A stretch of DNA of 64,000 nt from Ruegeria sp. Alg231-54 (GTDB lineage Bacteria > Pseudomonadota > Alphaproteobacteria > Rhodobacterales > Rhodobacteraceae). Under the pieces are notes generated by a model, which ran no database searches, had not been told where the DNA came from, and saw nothing but the letters and a program-made list of their open reading frames with translations. Each line of letters begins with the position of its first letter. Position 1 is the stretch's first letter. The stretch covers positions 124,007-188,006 of the forward strand of contig NZ_FREZ01000009.1 of the NCBI RefSeq assembly GCF_900143525.1, given 5' to 3'. A program made the position numbers and the translations under genes. Below are positions 15,445 to 23,962 of this stretch, in pieces.

Positions 15445-17196
15445 TCAGTCCTCCTCGAACGGGTCCCATTCGTCTTCGACCTCAGGCAGGGCTTCGGTTT
15501 CGACCTTGGCGGCGCGTTCTTCCGGGGTTTCGATCCGCTTGATGCGCGCTTTTGGAAACTGCATCAGAACGGCTTGAACCAGTGGGTGTTGTTCGGCCTG
15601 CGCTTTCAACGCCAGATCAGCCGCGTCTCGAACCTCGGCGATTGTTGCCGCGTCCCCATCGGCCACGATTGAGACGGCCCATCGGTTTCCCGTCCAGCGT
15701 TGCAAGGCCGAACCAAGCCTTTGCGCCAGGTCGGTCGGCGCTTTGTCTGTAGGCGTGAACTCGATCCGTCCCGGGGAATACGAGACGAGACGCACGCCGT
15801 TTTCGACCTCAACCAATAGTTTTACGTCCCGGTTGGTGCGGATCAGTTCGACCACGTATTCGAAGGTTGGATAGCGTGCCAGCTCGGTCTGGATGTCCTG
15901 GGCAAGCGCTGCGGTGGGCGCCCCTGCCGGTCCACGCTGGGCCGAGAGATGCGTAGACGATGTCGTCTGTGCAGGTGCATGAGTTGGCACAGCCACACCA
16001 CCTCCGGGTCCCCCGTTCGGTGGGGGGGGAGGCGCGTCCTGTAGTCGCTTGATAAGTTCTTCGGGGCTTGGCAAATCGGCCACATGGGTCAGACGAATGA
16101 TTGCCATTTCGGCGGCCATCATCGCGTTGGGTGCTGCAGATACCTCGTCCAGCGCCTTTAGCAACATCTGCCACATGCGCGTCAACACCCGCATTGGCAG
16201 CGCCTCGGCCATCTGTTGACCCCGCGCGCGTTCATCCGGTGAGACGGTGGGGTCATCGGCGGCATCGGGCGTGATTTTGACCACGGAAACCCAATGGGTG
16301 ATCTCGGCCAGATCGCGCAGAACGGCCAGCGGATCGGCCCCTTCGGCATACTGGCCGCTCAACTCGGTCAATGCCCCAGCCGCATCACCGCGCAGGATCA
16401 TGTCCATCAGATCCAGCACGCGCCCGCGATCTGCAAGGCCCAGCATTGCCCGAACCTGATCGGCGCTGGTTTCCCCGGCACCATGTGAAATCGCTTGATC
16501 CAACAGCGATGTTGCATCGCGGGCAGACCCTTCGGCCGCTCGTGTGATCAAAGCCAGCGCGTCTTCTGCGATCTGTGCGTTTTCCGCCGCGGCGATCTTG
16601 TTGAGCAGACCGATCATATCTTCGGGTTCGATCCGGCGCAGGTCAAACCGTTGGCAGCGCGACAGCACTGTCACTGGAACTTTGCGAATCTCAGTCGTCG
16701 CAAAGATGAATTTTACGTGCTCGGGCGGTTCTTCAAGCGTTTTGAGCAGGGCATTGAAGGCGCTGGTCGACAGCATGTGAACTTCGTCGATGATATAGAT
16801 CTTGTAGCGCGCACTGGCGGCACGATATCGGACACTGTCGATAATCTCGCGAATGTCGTTCACACCGGTCCGACTGGCGGCGTCCATCTCCATCACGTCG
16901 ACATGGCGTCCTTCCATGATGGCGATGCAATGCTCGCACTGGCCACAAGGTTCGGTTGTTGGTTTGCCTTCACCATCGGGACCGATGCAGTTCATACCTT
17001 TGGCGATAATCCGGGCAGTGGTGGTTTTACCTGTACCTCGAATGCCGGTCATGATGAAGGCTTGCGCGATCCGATCCGCTTCGAACGCATTTTTCAGCGT
17101 GCGCACCATTGCGTCCTGTCCAACCAGATCTGCAAAGGTTTCAGGGCGGTACTTGCGGGCAAGAACCTGATAGGCGGGGCTGGGCGTTTCGGTCAT
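15445..17196 (-). CDS. dnaX: DNA polymerase III subunits gamma and tau
   Basis: A 583-residue clamp-loader ATPase. The Walker A motif is GIRGTGKTT (51-59). The zinc module has C70, C84, C87 and C90. Walker B/DExx is DEVHML (from 137), and sensor 1 lies near ATTEIRKVP. A proline-glycine linker around residue 390 leads to the tau-specific C-terminal domain. It loads the beta sliding clamp and ties polymerase cores to the helicase. The linker is encoded over a run of eight C residues on the coding strand. It heads the dnaX-ybaB-recR unit. Confidence 0.95.
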   Translation of the reverse strand: MTETPSPAYQVLARKYRPETFADLVGQDAMVRTLKNAFEADRIAQAFIMTGIRGTGKTTTARIIAKGMNCIGPDGEGKPTTEPCGQCEHCIAIMEGRHVDVMEMDAASRTGVNDIREIIDSVRYRAASARYKIYIIDEVHMLSTSAFNALLKTLEEPPEHVKFIFATTEIRKVPVTVLSRCQRFDLRRIEPEDMIGLLNKIAAAENAQIAEDALALITRAAEGSARDATSLLDQAISHGAGETSADQVRAMLGLADRGRVLDLMDMILRGDAAGALTELSGQYAEGADPLAVLRDLAEITHWVSVVKITPDAADDPTVSPDERARGQQMAEALPMRVLTRMWQMLLKALDEVSAAPNAMMAAEMAIIRLTHVADLPSPEELIKRLQDAPPPPPNGGPGGGVAVPTHAPAQTTSSTHLSAQRGPAGAPTAALAQDIQTELARYPTFEYVVELIRTNRDVKLLVEVENGVRLVSYSPGRIEFTPTDKAPTDLAQRLGSALQRWTGNRWAVSIVADGDAATIAEVRDAADLALKAQAEQHPLVQAVLMQFPKARIKRIETPEERAAKVETEALPEVEDEWDPFEED

Positions 17197-17352
17197 GTCT
17201 GCTCTGTCAGATTCGTGTCAGAAATGCAGCGTAGAGACACGGGCCGCCCGCGTCCACAGCAGGCTTTGTGGAATTTCGGTTTGGACAGCGTCTGTAAACG
17301 GGATAAACCGGCTGTCAAAATCTGTAGGCCGGTGGCAGTAGGAGCATAAGCT

Positions 17353-17850
17353 TTGGCAAAATTTGCAATCTACGCGCTGCCTGTTGGCTCAGGCACCTTG
17401 GCGCTGTCCCCCTTGCCTGGCGGCGGCGGTGGGTATGTGGATGATCTGAGGGTGATACAGGACTGGAACCCCGATCTGGTGATTTCAATGACCACCGAGG
17501 CCGAGATGCAGAAGGTCGGTGCAGGCGGTTTTGGTCGAGACGTTCAAAACAGACCCGCGACCTGGGTGCATCTTCCGGTCGAGGATTTTGGCACGCCGCC
17601 CCTGCCAATCGAAACTCTTTGGCCTCAAGCCAGCGCAGCCGCCCGGCAAGTGCTGTCCGACGGTGGACGCGTGCTGGTGCATTGCCGGGGCGGTTGTGGG
17701 CGGTCGGGGATGGTCGCGCTGAGGCTCATGTTGGAATGCGGCGAAGATCCAAACCATGCGCTAAACCGGCTGCGCTTGGCCCGACCATGCGCGGTGGAAA
17801 CGGAGCAGCAGATGGCCTGGGCCATGAAACCGGCCCAGAGCGATAGGTGA
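17353..17850 (+). CDS. Dual-specificity/tyrosine phosphatase-like protein
   Basis: A 165-residue protein with the cysteine phosphatase signature HCRGGCGRSGM (H110-M120), in which C111 is the nucleophile and R117 binds phosphate. An upstream aspartate in PVEDFGTPP (about D78) is a candidate general acid. The start is TTG at 17353 with GGAG nine bases upstream. It fits the small bacterial DSP/cyclin-dependent-kinase-inhibitor-3-like family that acts on phosphoproteins or small phosphoesters. It is divergent from dnaX. The substrate is unknown. Confidence 0.8.
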   Translation: MAKFAIYALPVGSGTLALSPLPGGGGGYVDDLRVIQDWNPDLVISMTTEAEMQKVGAGGFGRDVQNRPATWVHLPVEDFGTPPLPIETLWPQASAAARQVLSDGGRVLVHCRGGCGRSGMVALRLMLECGEDPNHALNRLRLARPCAVETEQQMAWAMKPAQSDR

Positions 17851-17857
17851 ACTAGGA

Positions 17858-18265
17858 TCAGGCCGTGGCTTGTTGAACAACCTGATGCGATGGACACGGT
17901 ACAAGGGCCGATGCCTGAAGCATGGCGCAAGGCAAGGCCGCCAAAACACCAGCAGGCAGAGTGGAAAAGTCAGGGCCGAACATCATATCGGCGTATTCGT
18001 CCAGCGTGTCGGCTGAGGCGCCCGTGTTTGCCCCGCAATAGACCCTGATCCGGGCCGGGCTGGCGCGAAACCGTGCGGTGCAGCCCTCATCGCAATGGGT
18101 CAGTTCGCTGGAGCCGTCCACCTCAAATTCGCTGGTCGTCATCGGTTGTGCTGTTGCCATCGCCTCGGCCAAGGCCCGAGCCATTTGGGCCAATGCGGGG
18201 CAGGTTTTCCCCGTTTTCTGGCACAGGGTGGCGGTGAACTCGTGGGTCGTTGTCTTCCAGATCAT
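17858..18265 (-). CDS. Uncharacterised cysteine-rich protein under a cobalamin riboswitch
   Basis: A 135-residue protein starting at the ATG at 18265; the longer reading frame runs back into the riboswitch region. It has seven cysteines (15, 22, 58, 62, 77, 113, 124), including the CDEGC pair at 58-62, and no signal peptide or membrane segment. I do not recognise the family with confidence. The layout is loosely reminiscent of DUF1636 metal-binding proteins found in cobalamin clusters. Its mRNA begins with a full adenosylcobalamin riboswitch, so expression should fall when B12 is plentiful. A role in cobalt or cobalamin acquisition or metal binding is inference from that control. Confidence 0.7.
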   Translation of the reverse strand: MIWKTTTHEFTATLCQKTGKTCPALAQMARALAEAMATAQPMTTSEFEVDGSSELTHCDEGCTARFRASPARIRVYCGANTGASADTLDEYADMMFGPDFSTLPAGVLAALPCAMLQASALVPCPSHQVVQQATA

Positions 18266-18360
18266 AATGCGCCCTCCGCGCGGTGAGCGGGGGACGTGGA
18301 ACAGGGAACTCAGCGCACTGAAGACCTGCCCGGACACCCCGCCCGAGTTTCGGTTTTTAC

Positions 18361-18556
18361 TTTGATGGCAGGTCTCCTGACTTGCGGGTCATTGCTTTGC
18401 CGACCTTCCCAGCCTTTCGGCCAGTGGTATTTCGGCATTGCTTACCGCTTACAGTTGCGGGGGCAGTCGCGGCCTTGGTCCGTTCCGGCATTGCCGGGCT
18501 GGACCGCACCGAGTTCCCTTTTCATCCCGCCCCAATATCAGGACGAGAACCATCAC
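18361..18556 (-). promoter_or_regulatory. Adenosylcobalamin (B12) riboswitch
   Basis: Read on the minus strand the region holds the conserved blocks in order: GGTTCTCGTCC, GGGAACTCGGTGCGGTCC, the core CTGCCCCCGCAACTGTAAG, GCCGAAATACCACTGG, GGGAAGGTCGGC and the B12 box AGTCAGGAGACCTGCC (ends at 18366). It lies about 100 bases upstream of the ATG of the Cys-rich protein. A downstream GGGCAGGTCTT (minus strand, about 18321-18331) is complementary to the B12 box AGACCTGCC, offering an alternative pairing for the switch. Confidence 0.92.
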
Positions 18557-18713
18557 CTCATCGCTAGCGGTTGTAGGTGGCTTGAGTCAAGCGGGCTGTT
18601 TTCCATCGTTCAAGTGGACGCTTGGTCACTTTGAAAATCTGTTGACTCTAGTCGCGCAAAAGCGCCGATATGCCATATGTGAACCGAATAGTTCAGATGC
18701 TTGCGAGGGCACC

Positions 18714-19571
18714 ATGTTGGACAACACTCCGGTCGTTTTGACCGAAGATTTCACGTTTTCTGCCGGAGAGGCCGAACTGTCGGCACGGCTGTATATGTCT
18801 GCCTCGGCACCTGATGTGGCGGTTGTAGTCCATGCAGCCACAGGCGTACCGCGCGACTATTACCAGCATTTTGCGCGGTGGTTGGTGGAAGAACAGGGTA
18901 TGGCCTGTCTGACCTATGACTATCGCGATTTTGGCCACTCTCTACGCGGGCGCCTGCGCGATTCGCAGGCCACGATGGCTGACTGGGCGTTGATCGACAT
19001 GCCCGCTGCCCGCGCTGAAATGCGGCGCAGATTTCCCGCCGCCCAGCAGTGGAGCATTGGCCATTCGGTGGGTGGAATGCTGGGGCCAATTCAGCCCGAT
19101 ATTGAGCAGATCGACCGGATGATCTGTGTCTGTTCAGGTTTGGTGACGGTATCCGACCACCCCTGGCCATATCGCGCACTGGCGACAATGTTTTGGTATG
19201 GCCACCCGCCATTGCTGGTTAAGGCATTGGGATACCTGCCGGGCAAGGCACTTGGGTTCGGCTCGGACCTTCCGGCACGTGTCTACTGGCAGTGGCGCAA
19301 ATGGTGCACCGCTGCGCTGAGCTACGTGCCGGATATCGGCAAAAGCCTTCCAGACGCCCGTTGGGCTGCGTCGGAAACACCCGTCGATCTGTTCACAATG
19401 GACGATGATCAGGTGGTGCCCCCGAACGCGGTTTGGCGCCTGGCCGATCTTTACGGTCCCAAAGCCCGCCGACATCAGTTGTCGCCGAAAGACTTTGGAT
19501 TGGTCGAGGTCGGTCACATCGGCGCATTTGCGCGCCGAAATGCGGCCATATGGCCCCGGTTGATCGCCTGA
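18714..19571 (+). CDS. Alpha/beta hydrolase
   Basis: A 285-residue alpha/beta hydrolase. The oxyanion region is VVVHAATGVPRDYY, the nucleophile elbow is GHSVGG (S118), and the histidine lies near the C-terminus in EVGHIGAFARR. An acidic residue in TMDDDQVVP completes a plausible triad. It resembles the COG4757-type 'predicted alpha/beta hydrolase' group. The ATG at 18714 is chosen because the longer frame crosses the opposite-strand riboswitch. It is divergent from the riboswitch-controlled gene; no operon partner is present. The substrate is unknown. Confidence 0.82.
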   Translation: MLDNTPVVLTEDFTFSAGEAELSARLYMSASAPDVAVVVHAATGVPRDYYQHFARWLVEEQGMACLTYDYRDFGHSLRGRLRDSQATMADWALIDMPAARAEMRRRFPAAQQWSIGHSVGGMLGPIQPDIEQIDRMICVCSGLVTVSDHPWPYRALATMFWYGHPPLLVKALGYLPGKALGFGSDLPARVYWQWRKWCTAALSYVPDIGKSLPDARWAASETPVDLFTMDDDQVVPPNAVWRLADLYGPKARRHQLSPKDFGLVEVGHIGAFARRNAAIWPRLIA

Positions 19572-19579
19572 GCCGGTAC

Positions 19580-20608
19580 TTACAGCTTTTTGCGAGATTT
19601 CTTGTCCTGCATCACCGATCGTACCATCTTACCAAAGGCCTTGTCGCGCGCACGAGACTGCGCCACGGTTTCCGAGTTCCTTTCATCTTCACGCCGCAGC
19701 TTTCGCCAGCGCTCTAACCGCTCAGCGTCCAGTGTTCCGTTGGAAATCGCATCCTGCACGGCGCAGCCCGGCTCGGCCTGATGCTGACAATCGGAAAAGC
19801 GGCAGGTCTGAGCCAATTCAAGAATGTCGGAAAAGACCTCGTCGACACCATCTTGTGCATCCAGCAACCGCAAAGCCCGCATGCCGGGTGTATCGACCAA
19901 CCAGCCTCCATTCTGCATCGGATGCAACGCGCGGCCAGTTGTCGTGTGCCGCCCGCGCGCGTCGTCTTCGCGAATGCCGGAGGTTGCCTCATCCAGGCCC
20001 GTCATGGCGTTGACCAATGTTGTCTTGCCGACACCGGATGAGCCGACCAGTGCAGCGGTCTGCCCGGTGGGGCACCAGGACAGAACTTGCTGAACGTCCA
20101 TGGCATCTAAAGCATTGATTGCCAGCACGGTCAGAAACGGAGCCAGCGACTCGGCTGCTTTGGAGAAATTACCAGGATCGGTACAGGTATCGGCCTTGGT
20201 TAGAACGATCACCGGATAGCACCCGGCCTGGTGTGCCAAAGCCAAATACCGTTCCAGCCGGGCCAGATTGAAGTCGGCATTGCAGGAACTGACGATGAAC
20301 AGCACATCCACATTGGCGGCGATCAACTGGACCTCGGCCGCGGTTCCGGCAGCGCGGCGTTTCAACAGGCTGCGGCGTTCCAGCAGGTGTTGAACCCGGT
20401 TTTGATCATCCGCCAATACCCAATCTCCGACGGCAAAGTCGCCCGTCGACTGGTTCAGGGTGAGCAGCGGTGTTTCACCGTTGATGCTTGCGCCGATCAG
20501 GCGATCACGGTGAACGGCTGTGATGCGAAAGGGAGCGCATGTAGGATTGGCCGCATGTTGTGCGGCAAAGTGTGAGGACCATCCCAAGTCCGAAAGTGTA
20601 AAAGACAT
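19580..20608 (-). CDS. rsgA: Ribosome small subunit-dependent GTPase RsgA
   Basis: A 342-residue circularly permuted GTPase that releases assembly factors from maturing 30S subunits. It has an N-terminal OB fold, then G4 as LTKADTC, G1 as GSSGVGKTTL, G3-like DTPGMR, and a C-terminal zinc site including CRFSDCQH and GCAVQDA, ending in a lysine-rich tail. The order G4-G1-G3 is diagnostic. The ATG at 20608 gives MSFTLSDLGW; an upstream in-frame start adds 17 residues. The SRP RNA gene lies upstream on the same strand. Confidence 0.93.
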   Translation of the reverse strand: MSFTLSDLGWSSHFAAQHAANPTCAPFRITAVHRDRLIGASINGETPLLTLNQSTGDFAVGDWVLADDQNRVQHLLERRSLLKRRAAGTAAEVQLIAANVDVLFIVSSCNADFNLARLERYLALAHQAGCYPVIVLTKADTCTDPGNFSKAAESLAPFLTVLAINALDAMDVQQVLSWCPTGQTAALVGSSGVGKTTLVNAMTGLDEATSGIREDDARGRHTTTGRALHPMQNGGWLVDTPGMRALRLLDAQDGVDEVFSDILELAQTCRFSDCQHQAEPGCAVQDAISNGTLDAERLERWRKLRREDERNSETVAQSRARDKAFGKMVRSVMQDKKSRKKL

Positions 20609-20770
20609 TGTTCTGCCTGTGTTCAGGTACAGCAAGCCGTCTGGATGGCGGTCGCGCATCCAGCGGTAACGTGTTCAGGCAGGTGTGAGAGTCGGCCTCA
20701 GAAACGCTCTGCCCAAAGGGTTTTTGCTACAATCATAAAAGCCCTCCTGCGGCTAACGGTTCAAGTAAGT

Positions 20771-20864
20771 GAGAGGTTGGACATCGACCCAAGCGGGGCT
20801 CGTTGTGGCTGCTTCCTTCCGGACCTGACCAGGTTGGCGAGGCGCTCGCCCGCGCCAACCTCTC
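20771..20864 (-). ncRNA. ffs: Signal recognition particle RNA (4.5S type)
   Basis: A 94-nt hairpin RNA on the minus strand. The ends GAGAGGTTGG (5') and CCAACCTCTC (3') pair perfectly. The apical part contains the near-universal SRP domain IV sequence GGTCAGGTCCGGAAGGAAGC, where Ffh binds. With Ffh it targets nascent membrane proteins to FtsY. A consensus promoter lies immediately upstream, and the transcript probably ends in the weak hairpin near 20740-20757. The rsgA gene follows on the same strand. Confidence 0.96.
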
Positions 20865-20871
20865 GAAATTC

Positions 20872-20900
20872 GATATAGGGAAGACACGCAGAAATGACAA
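20872..20900 (-). promoter_or_regulatory. Sigma-70 promoter of the SRP RNA gene
   Basis: On the minus strand a -35 TTGTCA (20900-20895) and a -10 TATATC (20877-20872) are separated by exactly 17 bp. This places the start at about 20864, which coincides with the predicted 5' end of the SRP RNA. Confidence 0.8.
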
Positions 20901-20904
20901 CCCG

Positions 20905-22767
20905 TCACAGTGAGAGTTGAATGCGCAAGAACCCTTCGGCATTCGTGCCAGCCAGCGTTGGGCTGAACTCTGTGATGTCCGCGAGGTGACGTTGTGCCTG
21001 TTGACCGGTCTTCAACAGGACAGAGGACCCCGGCATGGGCGCAAAACGGAATGGGCAGAGGCCCTGTTCCAGCGATTCCGTGGGCAATGCACCGGTCAGG
21101 TAATCCTTCAGCGCGTGTTGGATCGGCAAAGCCGGAACGTTGATGATTTCGGCGTCCCGTATGAACGGAAAATGCCCACCGCCGCTGGCGCGGTAATTGT
21201 TCAGTGCAACGACAAAGCGTTGTTCGGCCGTCACCGCGTGGCCTTGGAAACGAAGATCTGAGATGCGCCGGCATGCCGGATTTACCAGATGTCCATCCGC
21301 ATCGAACCGGGGCGGTACGCTCAGATCGATCACGTAGCTTAGCCCGAACAAAACATCGAAATTGTGTCCGGCTCGATCAGGATTGACCAATTCAGTTTGC
21401 GCGCCGGGTTTCACCTGATTGAAAACGCCCGCAGACATTTCAAGCCAATCTCTGACGTGCTCTCCTGACACCACGACCGCTCGAAGTTCGTTTGGAAAGA
21501 TGTTCAAATCAGCCACGTGGCGCATACGCATTACGCCTGCAGGAATGTCCGAGTAAAAGCGAGGCCCGGCGCGACCACCGAACTTTGAAGGTGCTACGGC
21601 GGACAGCAAAGGCGTCACTTCATGGGCTGTACCCTTCAGGTTCTGGCGCACAGCCGAAGCCTGTGCCGCGGCCACCATCGCAAGCCCGCGATCCTTGGCG
21701 CAAAAGCTGAAATAGCTGTGCAGGTGCTGATCCGTATGCCCAATTGGTTCCTCGGCCCGTTTTCGTGTTGCGGAATGCACATCCGAAAATAGCGCCACCA
21801 ATGACGGGTCCTCGGGTGCCGGGTCAGCACCTGAGACCGGGCGCAGTTCAACGCGATGCGCCGCGACCGCCCAGCCCTTTTCTGTCGTGGCAGTCAACGT
21901 TAGATCAATCAGGCCAAGATGAGATCCGGCAGATCCCGGCATGACAACAGGTGTGCCATGCACCATTCCGCCAGTGGCATCGACGTGTTCCAGCCCAGCG
22001 TGCGATTTCCCCGGCAGGGTAAGATGTGTGTGCCCGGCGATGATGGCGTCTATACCCTCAATCGCGGCAAGAGGGATAATCGCGTTTTCAAGATCGGGCG
22101 CGGGGTCAGCGGAGCCCAGCCCCGTATGGGCAAGCGCGATGATCACGTCGCAGCCGTGAGATCGAAGCTCAGACACTTTAGTACGCGCGCAGGTCAGGAT
22201 GTCGTCTATCCGGACGTCATCACCCAGCCGATGAGATTCCCAATTCCGGGTCTGCGGCGGAACGACCGAGAAGACGCCGACGGTTAGAGAGGCTTGGTGC
22301 CCCGCGACCTCAACCCGGCGGGTTAGAACTGCCTGATCCTGCCAGACCTCGTTGGCGCCCGGGCGATAAACATTGCTGCAAACCACTGGACAGGGGGCCT
22401 GCGAAAGGATGCTGTCCAGTATATCTTGACCGAACCCGAAATCATGATTTCCCAACCCGATCGCATCATACTCTAACGCGCCAAAGGCCTGCATCAGCGC
22501 ATGAGGCTTATCGGCCTGCTCGGCGGCCAGCTCCCCAACCGGTGTGCCCTGCAGCGAATCGCCGTTGTCAAAAAGCAGCACGGTTGAGCCATCCGCCTGC
22601 GCCTCAGTTCGGGCTTCACGGATCAGGCTGGCGGTTCGGGTCAGGCCGATTGTGGGTTCAGGGGTGTCAGAATAGTAATCAAAACTCCTCAAGTTCATAT
22701 GAAGATCCGTGGTGGCCAGTATTCGGATCTGCACGGTCTGCGGAGGCAGAGAAGGGGAAGGTTTCAA
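20905..22767 (-). CDS. 2',3'-cyclic-nucleotide 2'-phosphodiesterase/3'-nucleotidase family protein
   Basis: A 620-residue metallophosphatase of the 5'-nucleotidase/CpdB family. The metal-binding motifs of the N-terminal domain are ATTDLHMNL, DNGDSLQGTP, GNHDFGFG and AGHTHLT. The C-terminal nucleotide-specificity domain follows, with segments such as NNYRASGGGHFPF as in CpdB. It hydrolyses cyclic or 3' nucleotides. Characterised CpdB proteins are periplasmic, but no signal peptide is evident here. The start is uncertain: the longest form uses TTG at 22767, a GTG 11 codons later is possible, and neither has a good ribosome binding site. Confidence 0.87.
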   Translation of the reverse strand: MKPSPSLPPQTVQIRILATTDLHMNLRSFDYYSDTPEPTIGLTRTASLIREARTEAQADGSTVLLFDNGDSLQGTPVGELAAEQADKPHALMQAFGALEYDAIGLGNHDFGFGQDILDSILSQAPCPVVCSNVYRPGANEVWQDQAVLTRRVEVAGHQASLTVGVFSVVPPQTRNWESHRLGDDVRIDDILTCARTKVSELRSHGCDVIIALAHTGLGSADPAPDLENAIIPLAAIEGIDAIIAGHTHLTLPGKSHAGLEHVDATGGMVHGTPVVMPGSAGSHLGLIDLTLTATTEKGWAVAAHRVELRPVSGADPAPEDPSLVALFSDVHSATRKRAEEPIGHTDQHLHSYFSFCAKDRGLAMVAAAQASAVRQNLKGTAHEVTPLLSAVAPSKFGGRAGPRFYSDIPAGVMRMRHVADLNIFPNELRAVVVSGEHVRDWLEMSAGVFNQVKPGAQTELVNPDRAGHNFDVLFGLSYVIDLSVPPRFDADGHLVNPACRRISDLRFQGHAVTAEQRFVVALNNYRASGGGHFPFIRDAEIINVPALPIQHALKDYLTGALPTESLEQGLCPFRFAPMPGSSVLLKTGQQAQRHLADITEFSPTLAGTNAEGFLRIQLSL

Positions 22768-22941
22768 ATTTCTACTTTTGGCAGTTTTGTCTTAGTCATT
22801 TTCAACAAAAAGATTAATCGCTGCGAATTGCAAGGCTTAGCTGTGTTCATTCGATAGCGACCTGTGGTTTTGGGTGTGAAATACCGTTGCAACTGATTGG
22901 CCGACATGGCAGCCCTGTGCGGACAAGTCTAAGGATAACTT

Positions 22942-23922
22942 ATGAAAAATGCGGAATATGTGACGTTTGGTAGCTCGGGGCTGGATCGTGCGGCGCATAT
23001 TCGCGGGGATGCTGATGCGGTCGCGGGGGCGCGGGGGCATCCCAATGCAAAATGCCTGCTCTTGTGGCGCGGTAAGGTTTTGGTTCAGGGCGAGGCGCTG
23101 GATCAGTTGGGACTGATCGCCATGTCACATAAGCTGGTCGAAACCGGGCCAGGAGGTTCTGTCGAGCAGCCTGTGTTCCTGGGGCTGTCGGACGATGCGC
23201 CGGTGTTTGCCTTTGATATTTCGGACTGGACGGCTGATGGGTTGGACGTGTCGGGTGTCGGAGGCTTTATCGACAAGTCAGAGCAACAGCACCCGGACTT
23301 GCCCCACGGCCATGTCTTTGCCGAACTGCGCCGGATCATGACCCGTTTGTCGACGCGTGACGCCGAACTCGCGGCCTCGGCTAAGGCGGTGACCGCATGG
23401 CACGAAACGCATCGGTTTTGCGCCCGGTGTGGCGCAGCCAGCGAACTTGCGCAGGCGGGGTGGCAGCGCAGTTGCCCGTCCTGCGGTGGGCAGCACTTTC
23501 CGCGTACTGATCCGGTCGTCATCATGTTGATTACGCAAGGTGATTCAGTGCTGATGGGACGTTCACCGGGCTGGCCAGAAGGGATGTATTCGCTGTTGGC
23601 AGGGTTTGTTGAACCAGGTGAAACGCTTGAGGCAGCGGTCCGGCGGGAAGTGATGGAAGAGGCCGGGGTGCCCGTAGGTGAGGTCCGTTACCTGTCCAGC
23701 CAACCCTGGCCGTTTCCGGCCTCGTTGATGTTCGGCTGCGCGGGTGAGGCGTTGTCGCGCGACATCACCATCGACCCGGTCGAAATCGAAGATGCGATGT
23801 GGGTTACCAAATCCGAGATGTTGCAGGCCTTTGCCGGCGAACACCCCGTTTTGCTGCCAGCCCGCAAGGGAGCGATTGCGCATTTTCTTTTGCAAAACTG
23901 GCTTGCGGATACATTGGACTGA
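22942..23922 (+). CDS. nudC: NAD(+) diphosphatase / RNA-decapping Nudix hydrolase NudC
   Basis: A 326-residue NudC. A zinc ribbon is formed by C160, C163, C178 and C181. The Nudix box (about 221-243) starts GFVEPGETLE and has the REVMEEAG core. The NudC-specific SQPWPFPAS motif (253-261) follows. It cleaves NAD(H) to NMN(H) and AMP and removes NAD caps from RNA. The ATG has AAGGA about eight bases upstream. It heads a plus-strand run with an SRPBCC protein and a GNAT protein. Confidence 0.95.
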   Translation: MKNAEYVTFGSSGLDRAAHIRGDADAVAGARGHPNAKCLLLWRGKVLVQGEALDQLGLIAMSHKLVETGPGGSVEQPVFLGLSDDAPVFAFDISDWTADGLDVSGVGGFIDKSEQQHPDLPHGHVFAELRRIMTRLSTRDAELAASAKAVTAWHETHRFCARCGAASELAQAGWQRSCPSCGGQHFPRTDPVVIMLITQGDSVLMGRSPGWPEGMYSLLAGFVEPGETLEAAVRREVMEEAGVPVGEVRYLSSQPWPFPASLMFGCAGEALSRDITIDPVEIEDAMWVTKSEMLQAFAGEHPVLLPARKGAIAHFLLQNWLADTLD

Positions 23923-23962
23923 CAAAATACTGTTCTGAAAAGCGAGAGAACCCCGAACCACA

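Noticed and set aside
16018..16029. Run of eight C residues on the dnaX coding strand as a possible slippage site for making gamma
   Set aside because: Neither shifted frame reaches an early stop, in contrast to known dnaX frameshift systems; it simply encodes a Pro-rich linker.
18438..18713. N-terminal extension of the alpha/beta hydrolase into the opposite-strand riboswitch
   Set aside because: The extension covers riboswitch sequence and gives no family similarity; the ATG at 18714 fits the fold.
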